22,917 nt of DNA from Lachnoclostridium sp. UBA933 (GCA_002293545.1 DBDL01000151.1:1-22917), one strand, 5' to 3'. Numbered from the stretch's first letter, positions 1 through 7,423 are shown. Made by a program: numbers and translations. Notes: a model not told the origin generated them from the letters alone.

Positions 1-52
1 TATATTCTGTTATTACAACACGGATATGCAAATCCCCTGTATGCATTCCCAT

Positions 53-138
53 GGGTGTGTCTGAAAACTCATTCCTGTCATCTGAACACCCCACTTGCGG
101 GATATCCATCTGACAAAAAGCAGTTTTCAGACACACCC
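53..138. repeat. 86-bp unit with 17-bp perfect terminal inverted repeats
   Basis: The 17 bases GGGTGTGTCTGAAAACT at 53-69 recur as their exact reverse complement at 122-138. The 52 bases between them hold no reading frame of note. A shorter inner pair (TGTCA near 76, TGACA near 111) could extend the folded stem. Transposon-like terminal repeats around a short non-coding core suggest a miniature inverted-repeat element or the fused ends of a deleted insertion sequence. I see no clear target-site duplication, since the flanks differ. No transposase is present in the window. Confidence 0.55.
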
Positions 139-519
139 TAATATAAAAATTGAGTTTTGAATCCTGATTTACTGTTTCTTCATGAAGCAATTATGAGTTT
201 TGCTTATGCTGTTATTTTATCATATTTCGTTCAATTTCTCAATATAATTTGGTAAATTTGGTAGATTTAACATATATTTGTATATTTGTTTTGCTTATCT
301 AAATAAAATCCCTATTAAAATGATATTCCTTCTATTTTTCAGTTTTCATATCATTCTTGTTTCATATATTTTTTCATATTTGGAAGATTCAACATCTGTT
401 CTGTACTGATATGTATTCATACTTTCGTTAAAAAACTGGGTAGGATTTCCCTTTCAGATAATGAAAACCGCCCCGTAACATTACGATTAATTCCCATTCA
501 GGATTTGTAAAAGCAAGCA
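139..519. other. AT-rich intergenic stretch without a recognisable gene
   Basis: The stretch is strongly AT-rich, with many runs of T and A, especially around 180-430. I find no reading frame with a ribosome site, no tRNA or rRNA, and no clear terminator. A short GGGTAGGATTTCC near 438-455 resembles the inner part of the palindrome that starts at 520, so debris from repeat elements may be present here. Confidence 0.5.
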
Positions 520-761
520 AATAAGCATCTATGCTGCCAAGGGGTCTGCGCTTTCCCTGCCTTGTAAGAATTTTGTCATGAATTACGCAATCGGCAAATT
601 ATATACAGCCGAGAAAGTATCTCTGTTTGAGCAACGCATAAGCGTTGCGAGTTTGGATACTTTCCCGGCACGCCTTGTATATGATTTACCGATTGCATAA
701 TTCATAAAAATTCCTACCCGGCAGGGAAAGCGCAGACCCCTTGGCAGCATAGATGCTTATT
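520..761. repeat. 242-bp near-perfect palindromic element
   Basis: The outer 41 bases (521-561) match the reverse complement of 720-760 exactly. The inner arms remain alignable with only scattered mismatches and small gaps. The centre is a tight stem, GCAACGC (631-637), ATAA, GCGTTGC (642-648), flanked by AGAAAGTATC and GATACTTTC. A transcript from either strand would fold into one long hairpin. It lies 42 bp beyond the spoVAE stop, so the spoVA transcript may run into it. There is no T-run typical of a rho-independent terminator. From memory, similar motifs around GAGC...GCGAGTTTGGATACTTTC recur between genes in Lachnospiraceae genomes, which fits a dispersed non-autonomous element. I cannot count copies here. 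Confidence 0.7.
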
Positions 762-790
762 GGACTTAGCAGCATAGAATCTTATTGAAC
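744..790. repeat. Two 22-bp direct repeats, 25-bp period, at the palindrome edge
   Basis: The 22 bases at 744-765 and 769-790 agree at 19 of 22 positions; both begin GCAGCATAGA and contain CTTATTG. The first copy is the outer end of the right arm of the palindrome at 520-761. The second lies just outside it, next to the spoVAE stop. This looks like a duplicated element end, from slippage or from nested insertion. Confidence 0.55.
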
Positions 791-802
791 CCTTTCAAAC
801 CC

Positions 803-1159
803 TCACCCTTTCAACTTAGGTTTAAACACCAAACTCGCCAAATACCCCAGAATCAACGCCGCCGCAATCCCCACGGCTGTTCTTTCCAACCCCCCGTAAA
901 ACAACCCGATGAATCCCTTTGTATCGACAGCCTTTCTTACGCCCTCAAACAAAAGATGTCCGAATCCGATCAGCGGTACCGTTGCCCCTGCCTTTGCCCA
1001 ATCGGCAAAACGTTCATAAAGCCCCAATATGCTTAAAATAGCTCCGGTACAAACCAAACCCACCATAATTCTGCCGGGAAGTAATTTGGTGTGATCCATG
1101 ATAACTTGCACAACAGCACATATCGCACCTCCGATGACAAAGGAAATAAGGTAATCCAT
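803..1159 (-). CDS. spoVAE: Stage V sporulation protein AE (SpoVAE, AEb type)
   Basis: This is a 118-residue membrane protein of the SpoVA complex, which moves dipicolinic acid (Ca-DPA) across the inner spore membrane during sporulation and germination. The length matches the B. subtilis AEb protein. It is largely hydrophobic: an N-terminal helix begins at MDYLISF, a second hydrophobic stretch is at about 33-46, a conserved-looking GATVPLIGFG lies near residue 60, and a last helix sits near 92-112. That central motif resembles GAGTLVPITGFA in the neighbouring SpoVAC, and the two proteins are known relatives. I chose the ATG at 1159 because AGGAG stands 8-9 bases upstream. The frame stays open further upstream, but that part runs into the spoVAD coding region. 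It is the last gene of the cluster, 68 bp after spoVAD. No spoVAF follows. Confidence 0.93.
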   Translation of the reverse strand: MDYLISFVIGGAICAVVQVIMDHTKLLPGRIMVGLVCTGAILSILGLYERFADWAKAGATVPLIGFGHLLFEGVRKAVDTKGFIGLFYGGLERTAVGIAAALILGYLASLVFKPKLKG

Positions 1160-1227
1160 AGAATAAACTCCTTTCTGCATAAAATGCCATTCATTCGCTG
1201 TGACAGCAATTGGTATGGTATGCTGTC

Positions 1228-2286
1228 TTAATATGACACACTTTCTTCTGCCTGCATCATAACCGCATGAGCAATACCCGGTACGGAATTCCCCTGATGA
1301 AAGCTGACTTTTGAAAGAAGTGCTCCGGTTGGAACAAATAAAACTCTTTTCCATGTACCCTTTCGCATCTTATTTAAAATATATCCGCACAATGTGATGG
1401 CACAGCATCCGCATCCGCTCCCTCCGGCATTGGTTTCCTGTATATCGTTATGGTAGATTTCTGTTCCGCAGTCCATCTGCCGTCCGGATATATCGTATCC
1501 GAACCCTTTCATCATATCCGCCAATATCTGCTGCCCGATGATTCCTAAATCACCGGTGATTATTTTATCATAATAATCCGGTCCGATTCCAAAATCCTTG
1601 AAGTTGGATAAAATAGCACCGCAGGCTGCGGGAGCCATACAAGCACCCATGTTCATAGAATCTTTAATACCGTAATCGGTAATCGTTCCGGTGGTAATCC
1701 CGACAATTCTTACATAGGAAGTTTCCTTGCGCACCCATTTCCCTTTACTGCTCGCCAACACCACTGCTCCGCTCCCTGTCACAGTCCATGAGGAAGAAAG
1801 AGGGTGTTGGTTTCCGTATGCCAACGGAAAACGGAATTCCTTCTCCGCACTTGCAAAGTGACTGGAGGTAAGTGCAATAATGTAATCGGAATAACCGCCG
1901 TCAACAAGCATAGACGCAATCGCCATGGATTCTCCCATTGTAGAACATGCTCCGTAAACGCCGAACATGGGAATATTCAAATTCATAATTCCGAAAGAAG
2001 TGGCAATTAACTGACCCAGTAAATCACCGGCTATCAGATACCGTATATCCTGTGGTTCCAATCCCGCTTTCTTAATTGCGATATCTGCGGAAATATGCTG
2101 CATCCTGCTTTCAGCTTCCTCCCATGATTTTGCTCCGAACATCGGATCTGTTTCAATCATATCATAGTATCTTCCAAAGGCACCGTTTCCTTCTTTTTCC
2201 CCGGCAACACTTGAGTTCCCGATAATATACGGCGGATCCTCAAAAACGGCACTTCTCATCCCTATTTGTTTTCCTCGTTCTGTCAT
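1228..2286 (-). CDS. spoVAD: Stage V sporulation protein AD (SpoVAD)
   Basis: This 352-residue protein has a thiolase-like fold. In Bacillus, SpoVAD is the SpoVA subunit known to bind dipicolinic acid, and it sits on the spore inner membrane. Family marks visible here include GVYGACSTMGES (the thiolase cysteine region, near residue 112), TGSGAVVLA in the middle, and SGCGCCAITLCGYIL near the C-terminus. The length is close to the 338 residues of B. subtilis. The ATG at 2286 has GGGAG upstream; a second ATG nine codons in is less well placed. The gene lies between spoVAC, with an unusually long 147-bp gap, and spoVAE. I see no broken motif. Confidence 0.95.
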   Translation of the reverse strand: MTERGKQIGMRSAVFEDPPYIIGNSSVAGEKEGNGAFGRYYDMIETDPMFGAKSWEEAESRMQHISADIAIKKAGLEPQDIRYLIAGDLLGQLIATSFGIMNLNIPMFGVYGACSTMGESMAIASMLVDGGYSDYIIALTSSHFASAEKEFRFPLAYGNQHPLSSSWTVTGSGAVVLASSKGKWVRKETSYVRIVGITTGTITDYGIKDSMNMGACMAPAACGAILSNFKDFGIGPDYYDKIITGDLGIIGQQILADMMKGFGYDISGRQMDCGTEIYHNDIQETNAGGSGCGCCAITLCGYILNKMRKGTWKRVLFVPTGALLSKVSFHQGNSVPGIAHAVMMQAEESVSY

Positions 2287-2433
2287 CTGTGTTTCTCCCG
2301 TCTGAATTTGGTTTTCCGCTGACTTTGTATAAACAATTCTGTATGGTAATGTATTAATTCTGTAAAGATTTTTATTATAGGATTTTGTTGATTTTGTATC
2401 GTTACGAATATAAGATTTTTGCAGGAATTTCCA

Positions 2434-2934
2434 TTATAAAATGCCGCTGATTCTGCATAACCAATAAATAAGTCCCAGTAACCAACTGCTGAATAAACCG
2501 TACAATATAACCGGACCCGCAATTGTGAAAATCTGACTCCCTACGCCGAAAACCTGTCCTTCTTTCTTGAATTCAATCGCTGCCGAAGCAATGGAATTTG
2601 CAAAACCGGTAATGGGGACTAAGGTACCCGCACCGCAAAACTCCGCAAGTTTCGGGTAAAGATTAAAACCTGTCAGCAATACGCTGATCAGTATTAAGGT
2701 TACAGTATTGTAAAGTGCCGCGGTTTCTTTATCAAATCCCAGACTCATATACCATGTATGAATCGCCTGACCCAGCACACAAATCAGCCCGCCGACAATG
2801 AAAGCCTTGCATAGATTCCACAGCCAGCTTTTTTTCGGGGTGTTTTCTTTTACATATTGATTGTATTTTTCATCACGCTTCACACTGTCGGTTTCCGAAA
2901 TCACCTGACCGATATCCATTTTATCTTTTTCCAT
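2434..2934 (-). CDS. spoVAC: Stage V sporulation protein AC (SpoVAC)
   Basis: This 166-residue membrane protein belongs to the SpoVA dipicolinate channel. In Bacillus, SpoVAC behaves as a mechanosensitive channel. After a charged N-terminus of about 35 residues come hydrophobic segments near 42-58 (AFIVGGLICVLGQ), 74-90 and 130-162, with GAGTLVPITGFANS between them. B. subtilis SpoVAC has 150 residues. The start is the ATG at 2934, preceded by GGACAGGAGGAAGAA. Upstream in-frame ATGs at 2988 and 2971 fall inside a 17-bp tandem repeat and are probably not used, although AGGA-like stretches precede them. Confidence 0.93.
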   Translation of the reverse strand: MEKDKMDIGQVISETDSVKRDEKYNQYVKENTPKKSWLWNLCKAFIVGGLICVLGQAIHTWYMSLGFDKETAALYNTVTLILISVLLTGFNLYPKLAEFCGAGTLVPITGFANSIASAAIEFKKEGQVFGVGSQIFTIAGPVILYGLFSSWLLGLIYWLCRISGIL

Positions 2935-3017
2935 TTCTTCCTCCTGTCCCGTATCCTTTGCCGTCCCGCATTTTCCTCTGTCCTGCATTCTCCGCTGTCC
3001 TGTATCCTTTGCCGTCC
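2931..3017 (-). repeat. 17-bp tandem repeat forming the spoVAC leader
   Basis: Read on the minus strand, four exact-length 17-bp units follow one another at 3017-3001, 3000-2984, 2983-2967 and 2966-2950. Each begins GGAC(A/G)G and ends with an ATG- or ATA-like triplet. Units 1 and 4 differ at a single base. A fifth, partial unit (2949-2931) carries the real spoVAC ribosome site and ATG. Every unit is thus a degenerate copy of the spoVAC translation start region, GGACAG, purine-rich AGGA-like stretch, ATG. Repeat number could alter initiation of spoVAC through slippage. Confidence 0.85.
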
Positions 3018-3056
3018 CGCTTATTCTATTATCAACTATGTTTTATTATGAATGGA

Positions 3057-3467
3057 TTAATAAAAGAACTGGAATAATGTACCCAGCAATTTCCCGACCG
3101 CAATACTTAAAACGATATATGCCAGTCCGCCGTTAAGCTTAATCCGCATTGTGAAAACGGGTATTACCCGCAGCACCTCCACCAGTGCCATTGCCAGACA
3201 TCCTACAAAAATACCCGCAAACAGTCCGTAAAGACATAATCCGATTACCCCGGCAGGTATATTCATCGAAAAAACTATAATAATATTTCCTAAGGTCCCT
3301 CCTAAAATAATGGCATTTTCATATTTTTTGATATGGACTGCCGTATCGGTTCTTGCCGCCATCCGGGGAACGATTGTCAGCATTGTGATAAATGCAAAGA
3401 CGCCGGCTGCTACAATCGCGCCTGCGGATAATCCAATAACGGCAAGCACAAAATACTTAATTAGCAT
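3057..3467 (-). CDS. spoVAB: Stage V sporulation protein AB (SpoVAB)
   Basis: This 136-residue integral membrane protein is encoded in the spoVA operon. Its role within the dipicolinate transport complex is less defined than that of AC or AD. At least four hydrophobic segments can be seen (residues about 4-28, 46-64, 66-88 and 108-133), with the loop PRMAARTDTA after the first. The length fits the 141 residues of B. subtilis SpoVAB. The start is set by GGGAGGG, located inside the end of spoVAA, followed by TTG ATG. The ATG at 3467 is given; the TTG at 3470 has even better spacing. The start overlaps the spoVAA stop by 11 bp, which implies translational coupling. Confidence 0.9.
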   Translation of the reverse strand: MLIKYFVLAVIGLSAGAIVAAGVFAFITMLTIVPRMAARTDTAVHIKKYENAIILGGTLGNIIIVFSMNIPAGVIGLCLYGLFAGIFVGCLAMALVEVLRVIPVFTMRIKLNGGLAYIVLSIAVGKLLGTLFQFFY

Positions 3468-4083
3468 CAATGGCGGTACCCTCCCTGGATTCATTCTTGA
3501 TCATGGCTTTATTGATTTCTTCTTCGTAGGCACGCATTTCAACCTGAATCGGTGTCGGATCATTTTTCGCTTCTTTTCTTCTGAAATGATTGTAAAATAC
3601 AATAATACCAATCGGCAGCCCCATTGCATAAGCAAACTCAAGAATCGTGCCGCCCTCACTTTCCTTTCCCATAATCAATTGATATATCTTGTCAAATACT
3701 GTTGCCACGCTGACATCTTCATTAAATGTCATAATCGTAAACGCCGCGCCGAAAAATGAAACCAAACACACAAATATTACTTTGAAATATTCTTTCCCCT
3801 TACTGATCCGGGAACCGTTACGATACTCTACGACAAAATCACATTCACCGATATTTTCTATTTCTGCCTCCGGAGCCGCCCGGTGTATTGCCTCATATAC
3901 TTTGAGTATGGAAAACACCGATTTCTTTTTATTGTCATTGCTTAGTTTATAAAATGCCTCTTTATCAAGCTGCTTAATCAGACTTTTATTTGACGAGTAC
4001 AGCTTAGCGACATCTTTTAACACAATATTTTTTTTGTATACGATTACATTCTGTTCTGCTTTTACATAAACGATATCTTTCAT
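3457..4083 (-). CDS. spoVAA: Stage V sporulation protein AA (SpoVAA)
   Basis: This 208-residue protein is the first of the spoVA operon. Its soluble N-terminal part of about 90 residues begins MKDIVYVKAEQNVIVYKKN and resembles the SpoVAA N-terminal domain. Two membrane helices follow (about 100-122 and 148-168), then a charged tail. B. subtilis SpoVAA has 206 residues. Two in-frame ATGs are four codons apart. The ribosome site GGAGGG overlaps the first, so the second, at 4083, is chosen. The gene sits 118 bp after sigF, beyond a terminator, so it likely has its own promoter. SpoVA operons are usually under sigma-G; I could not find a convincing sigma-G box. Confidence 0.9.
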   Translation of the reverse strand: MKDIVYVKAEQNVIVYKKNIVLKDVAKLYSSNKSLIKQLDKEAFYKLSNDNKKKSVFSILKVYEAIHRAAPEAEIENIGECDFVVEYRNGSRISKGKEYFKVIFVCLVSFFGAAFTIMTFNEDVSVATVFDKIYQLIMGKESEGGTILEFAYAMGLPIGIIVFYNHFRRKEAKNDPTPIQVEMRAYEEEINKAMIKNESREGTAIDAN

Positions 4084-4141
4084 ATGACCCTCCATGAGTC
4101 TTTTTTCGTAAACGGACAGGCAAGGACTTTCCTAATGAAAT

Positions 4142-4170
4142 AAAAAGGCATGACGATTTCATGCCTTTTA
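4142..4170 (-). terminator. Rho-independent terminator after sigF
   Basis: The arms AAAAGGCATGA and TCATGCCTTTT are perfect complements around a 5-base loop, followed on the minus strand by a T-rich TTTTATTTC. It separates the spoIIA-sigF unit from spoVA and explains why the two can be expressed at different stages. Confidence 0.9.
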
Positions 4171-4201
4171 GTAATTTCCAAAATCACTTTTTTTATACGA
4201 T

Positions 4202-4915
4202 TTATGATAACTTTTCTCTCATTTGCAGCAATATTTTTTTTTCTAAACGCGATACCTGAACTTGTGATATCCCCAGCTTCTTTGCAATATCCGTCTGTGT
4301 TTTTTCTTGAAAGTAACGCATATATATGAGCTTTCGCCCCGTATCGTCCAAAGCCTCCATCACCTTGCGGATCGCCAGCCGGTCTACGAGCTCCCCCTGC
4401 TTATCCCCACGCTCCTCAATCTTATCCATAAGAAAAATGGGACTTCCATCTCCCTGATAGATGGTTTTATTGAGCGACTCAACCTCGCTTACCGCGTCCA
4501 GCGCCATCAAAACATTTTCGGCAGGAACACTGATTTCTTCTGAAATCTCATTGATTGTAGGCGTCCTGCCAAGTGCCGCCGCCAATTGATCGGTTGCCGC
4601 TTTTGCTTTTAGTGCCACATCTTTTAAAGATCGGCTTACTTTTATCATGCCGTCATCCCGAAAAAAACGTTTGATTTCTCCGGTGATCATCGGAACGGCA
4701 TAGGTCGAAAATTTTACGTCATAATGAAAATCAAATTTATCAATTGCTTTCATCAAACCGATTGCCCCAATTTGACAAAGATCCTCTGTTTCATGTCCTC
4801 TGTTTGCAAAACGCTTTACAATACTGTATACAAGTCTTATATTATCATTAACCAGTTGTTCTCTCGCCTCTTTATCCCCTTCCTGTGCCAATTGAATTAA
4901 TTCCATGGTATCCAT
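4202..4915 (-). CDS. sigF: RNA polymerase sigma-F factor, forespore specific
   Basis: This is a 237-residue sigma-70 family factor that directs the first forespore-specific transcription. Region 2 is clear: LVNDNIRLVYSIVKRFANRG, then EDLCQIGAIGLMKAIDKFD and FSTYAVPMITGEIKRFFRD. Region 3 follows (VALKAKAATDQLAAALGRTPT), and region 4 holds the helix-turn-helix TQTDIAKKLGISQVQVSRLEKK. SigG is very similar. The placement directly after spoIIAA-spoIIAB, and followed by spoVA as in Bacillus, decides for SigF. The ATG at 4915 has AAGGG upstream; an ATG three codons later is possible. The gene lies 48 bp after spoIIAB. SigF is held inactive by SpoIIAB until SpoIIAA is dephosphorylated. Confidence 0.96.
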   Translation of the reverse strand: MDTMELIQLAQEGDKEAREQLVNDNIRLVYSIVKRFANRGHETEDLCQIGAIGLMKAIDKFDFHYDVKFSTYAVPMITGEIKRFFRDDGMIKVSRSLKDVALKAKAATDQLAAALGRTPTINEISEEISVPAENVLMALDAVSEVESLNKTIYQGDGSPIFLMDKIEERGDKQGELVDRLAIRKVMEALDDTGRKLIYMRYFQEKTQTDIAKKLGISQVQVSRLEKKILLQMREKLS

Positions 4916-4963
4916 GCAGCTTTTCCCTTTCCGGACATTCGTCTAAAACAATCAACACGATTG

Positions 4964-5395
4964 CTAAGCGCTATAAATTGTCTTTACCATCTTGACCTTT
5001 GTCCCTTTTCCGGGCGACGAAATCACATCCAGCTCATCCATAAAAGCTTCCATAAAGGCAAATCCCATTCCCGACCTTTCCCATTCCGGTTTTGAGGTAA
5101 AAAGCGGCTCCATTGCCTTTTCAATATTTTCAATTCCCACTCCCTGGTCGGATACCTCAATATGTAAATGATTATCTCTGATTTTGCACTCCATCTTTAT
5201 TTTACCGTCATCCTTATTGTTGTATCCGTGAATGATTGCATTGGTTACTGCTTCGGATACCGCTGTTTTGACATCGGCAATTTCCTCAAGCGTCGGATCC
5301 AGACAGGTCATAAATGCCATGACAACCATACGTGCAAATCCTTCATTTTCCGAAATACTGTTAAATGTTATACTAAATTCCTTGTGTTTACGCAA
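4964..5395 (-). CDS. spoIIAB: Anti-sigma-F factor and serine kinase SpoIIAB
   Basis: This 143-residue protein of the GHKL ATPase fold binds and blocks SigF and phosphorylates SpoIIAA. The ATP-binding motifs are in place: EAVTNAIIHGY (N box), VSDQGVGIEN (G1 box) and RSGMGFAFMEAF (G2 box). B. subtilis SpoIIAB has 146 residues and aligns from its first residues, including ENEGFAR against the Bacillus QNESFAR. I set the start at the TTG at 5395 because GGAAGGAG stands 8 bases before it. The frame is open to a TTG at 5413, but that codon overlaps the ribosome site. It is the middle gene of the spoIIA operon, 43 bp after spoIIAA. Confidence 0.95.
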   Translation of the reverse strand: MRKHKEFSITFNSISENEGFARMVVMAFMTCLDPTLEEIADVKTAVSEAVTNAIIHGYNNKDDGKIKMECKIRDNHLHIEVSDQGVGIENIEKAMEPLFTSKPEWERSGMGFAFMEAFMDELDVISSPGKGTKVKMVKTIYSA

Positions 5396-5438
5396 TCTTA
5401 TCGCTCCTTCCAAGAGGCATATTTCACCTCGGTTCCAT

Positions 5439-5780
5439 TTATTTTAAACTCTCTAAAGCACTTTCCAATGTCGGATATTTGGGGATCAATTGATATACCC
5501 CGGACATTGAAAAGATACGGTCAATTCTTCTCTCAATACAGGAAACCGCAACCTTTCCTCCAAAAAACCGCACTTTCCGGTAGCGTCCCATAATCATTCC
5601 GATACCGGAGCTATCCATAAAACCAACTCCCTTAAAATCAAAAATAATATTGTGAATGCTTCCGCAATCAATTTTATCATCTATTTCCTTCCGGATTTCT
5701 CCTGCCAGATGATGATCCACTTCCTTTTCCAAAAACAAAATCATCGTCGTGCCTTTCTGTTCTGATCGATATCCTTTCAT
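5439..5780 (-). CDS. spoIIAA: Anti-sigma-F factor antagonist SpoIIAA
   Basis: This is a 113-residue STAS-domain protein. Unphosphorylated SpoIIAA displaces SigF from SpoIIAB; SpoIIAB phosphorylates it and the phosphatase SpoIIE reverses this. The phosphorylation motif FMDSSGIGMIMGRY is present. With the chosen start the second serine is residue 58, the same number as the phosphoserine of B. subtilis SpoIIAA. The ATG at 5780 is preceded by AAAGGAGGGAAT, an excellent ribosome site. An in-frame ATG 11 codons upstream (5813) lacks one. It is the first gene of the operon. A terminator hairpin ends only 40 bp upstream. Confidence 0.96.
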   Translation of the reverse strand: MKGYRSEQKGTTMILFLEKEVDHHLAGEIRKEIDDKIDCGSIHNIIFDFKGVGFMDSSGIGMIMGRYRKVRFFGGKVAVSCIERRIDRIFSMSGVYQLIPKYPTLESALESLK

Positions 5781-5820
5781 ATTCCCTCCTTTCATGACTC
5801 CATACAGGCTCATTTTATAG

Positions 5821-5864
5821 AAAAAACCTACAACAGACTCTTTGTTTCATCATCTGTCGTAGGT
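5821..5864 (-). terminator. Rho-independent terminator between the TPR gene and spoIIAA
   Basis: On the minus strand ACCTACGACAGA pairs with TCTGTTGTAGGT (12 bp, one G-T pair) around a 15-base loop, followed by TTTTTTC. It ends transcription of the zinc-ribbon/TPR gene. Because it is so close to spoIIAA, a spoIIA promoter upstream of it would place the hairpin in the spoIIA leader. Confidence 0.9.
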
Positions 5865-5944
5865 TTATCATTCACTTTAAATTTTCAGTTACCATCATCT
5901 GTAAAATACCCGAATCCGGTATCGGGAAAACGGCACACCGGGAA

Positions 5945-7423
5945 TTAATCTGTCGGCTCTGGTGTATCCGATGCTTTCGGGGAAGCAGATGGTTTCATGG
6001 TAGCATTCGGATCGTCATCTGCGTAATCCGCTATCTGGTCCTCACTGACGCCAAGCTCACGCAGCCTGCTTTTTGCTTCGGCTGCACGCGATGTCGTATC
6101 ATCCACTGCCAACACCTTTCCATAATAATATTTTGCCAGTTTCTTTTTATTCTGCTGATGATACGTTCTCCCCATAAAATACAAGACATCCTGATTGAGC
6201 GGATCTGCGGATAATGCCGCCTCAAAATCCTTTAAAGCCCCTTCATAATCCCTTTGGTTATACTTGGTGTTCCCCGACTCAAATATCGCTTGAATATCTT
6301 CTTCGGTCAAATCCTTTGAAATTAACTTATACAATGACTTTGCGTCTTTATTCTTGAAGTCTGACGCTTTATATCCGATAACACATGTGGTTGCTTCCAC
6401 AAGTTTATTATCTATATAAAGTCCGACTCCTTTTAATAATTGCTCATAAGCAGTCAATACTTCTTCATCCTCACTGCTTTTTTCCGCATCTTTATTCATC
6501 TGTTTGATGTCTGCCTCTAAATCACTGACTTTTTTGTTGGCATCCGCAAGCTCTGTTTCTCTCTGCGTCAATTCCTTTTGTATCATATCCGCATCTCCGG
6601 CGGTATGATCCATACGGCTTTCCAGTGTCGGACGAATCAAAAACAGCGTAACCAAAACACCCATTACGATTCCAATCATTACATTGACGAAAGGTACCCA
6701 TAGACGTTTTTCTTCCTGATAAGACCCTACCGGCGTCACATTTTCAAGAGAGTTCTTCGTCGGTTTCTCGGCTGCCGCCGGCTGTTTCTTTTGTTTTTCC
6801 ACCGGTCTGACAAACTCCCCGACCTCCATCATATAACGCAGTGTCGTTGTATTGCTGTAGTCAATCGTTCTGGCTTGTCTTAAACATTTGTGTGCTTTTT
6901 GATACTCCTTCGTTTTGATATACAACAGCGCCAATAATTGCTGGGCACGTACAAACTTGGGGTTTAAGGTAACCACCTTCTTAAGCTGTATAATTGCCAG
7001 ATCATCATTTCCGGTCTTGGCGGAATTCAATGCGGCATTGTATTTTTTGATTGTCTGACCAATCAATTCTAATCCGGTAGGATTCTTCTGGATCATATTG
7101 ATATAACGATCCGCATCATTTGCCCCCTGCTGTAAATACTTGGAAATCACCCACTCGCTGAGTGCGCTGGCGGTTTCCCCCATTTCGTTTAAAACCAAAC
7201 CAAGCAGATTCCTGGCATTGGTGTTATGCTTATTAAATTCTAAACTTCTGCGAAGCGTTGCAATCGCTCCGGACAGATTTCTTACGATCGCCTGCTCTAA
7301 ACCAATATTATAATATGCATTGGAAATTCTGCATAAATGCCTGACTACCGATAAATCTTGTCCACATATATTGCAACGGTTTAAATTATCTTTTACAATT
7401 CCATCACATCTCGGACACTTCAT
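5945..7423 (-). CDS. Zinc-ribbon and TPR protein with one membrane helix
   Basis: This 492-residue protein begins with a zinc ribbon, cysteines 3, 6, 17 and 20 (CPRC...CNIC). Residues about 31-200 form TPR-like helical repeats. A linker with lysine/proline-rich sequence leads to one membrane helix at 242-263 (WVPFVNVMIGIVMGVLVTLFLI). A coiled coil spans about 278-315, and TPR motifs return at 375-445 (YEGALKDFEAALSADPLNQ is typical). The tail is rich in Asp, Pro, Ser and Thr. The lysine-rich side before the helix suggests the N-terminal half is in the cytoplasm and the C-terminal half outside. The ATG at 7423 starts immediately after the stop of the 47-residue gene. Function unknown; a scaffold for a membrane complex is a reasonable guess. 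Confidence 0.85.
   Translation of the reverse strand: MKCPRCDGIVKDNLNRCNICGQDLSVVRHLCRISNAYYNIGLEQAIVRNLSGAIATLRRSLEFNKHNTNARNLLGLVLNEMGETASALSEWVISKYLQQGANDADRYINMIQKNPTGLELIGQTIKKYNAALNSAKTGNDDLAIIQLKKVVTLNPKFVRAQQLLALLYIKTKEYQKAHKCLRQARTIDYSNTTTLRYMMEVGEFVRPVEKQKKQPAAAEKPTKNSLENVTPVGSYQEEKRLWVPFVNVMIGIVMGVLVTLFLIRPTLESRMDHTAGDADMIQKELTQRETELADANKKVSDLEADIKQMNKDAEKSSEDEEVLTAYEQLLKGVGLYIDNKLVEATTCVIGYKASDFKNKDAKSLYKLISKDLTEEDIQAIFESGNTKYNQRDYEGALKDFEAALSADPLNQDVLYFMGRTYHQQNKKKLAKYYYGKVLAVDDTTSRAAEAKSRLRELGVSEDQIADYADDDPNATMKPSASPKASDTPEPTD

Noticed and set aside
560..720. Possible short coding frame through the centre of the palindrome
   Set aside because: The frame has no start with a ribosome site, and its translation follows from the repeat structure itself.
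1160..1354. Longer N-terminus for SpoVAE (frame open to 1354)
   Set aside because: The extension lies in the spoVAD coding region and the good AGGAG site points to the ATG at 1159. The family length also fits the short form.
2283..2522. 79-codon minus-strand frame between spoVAC and spoVAD
   Set aside because: It overlaps the end of spoVAC in another frame, has no ribosome site and its translation resembles no protein.
4084..4141. Sigma-G promoter directly before spoVAA
   Set aside because: One is expected from family knowledge, but no pair of boxes with suitable spacing stood out, so none is annotated.
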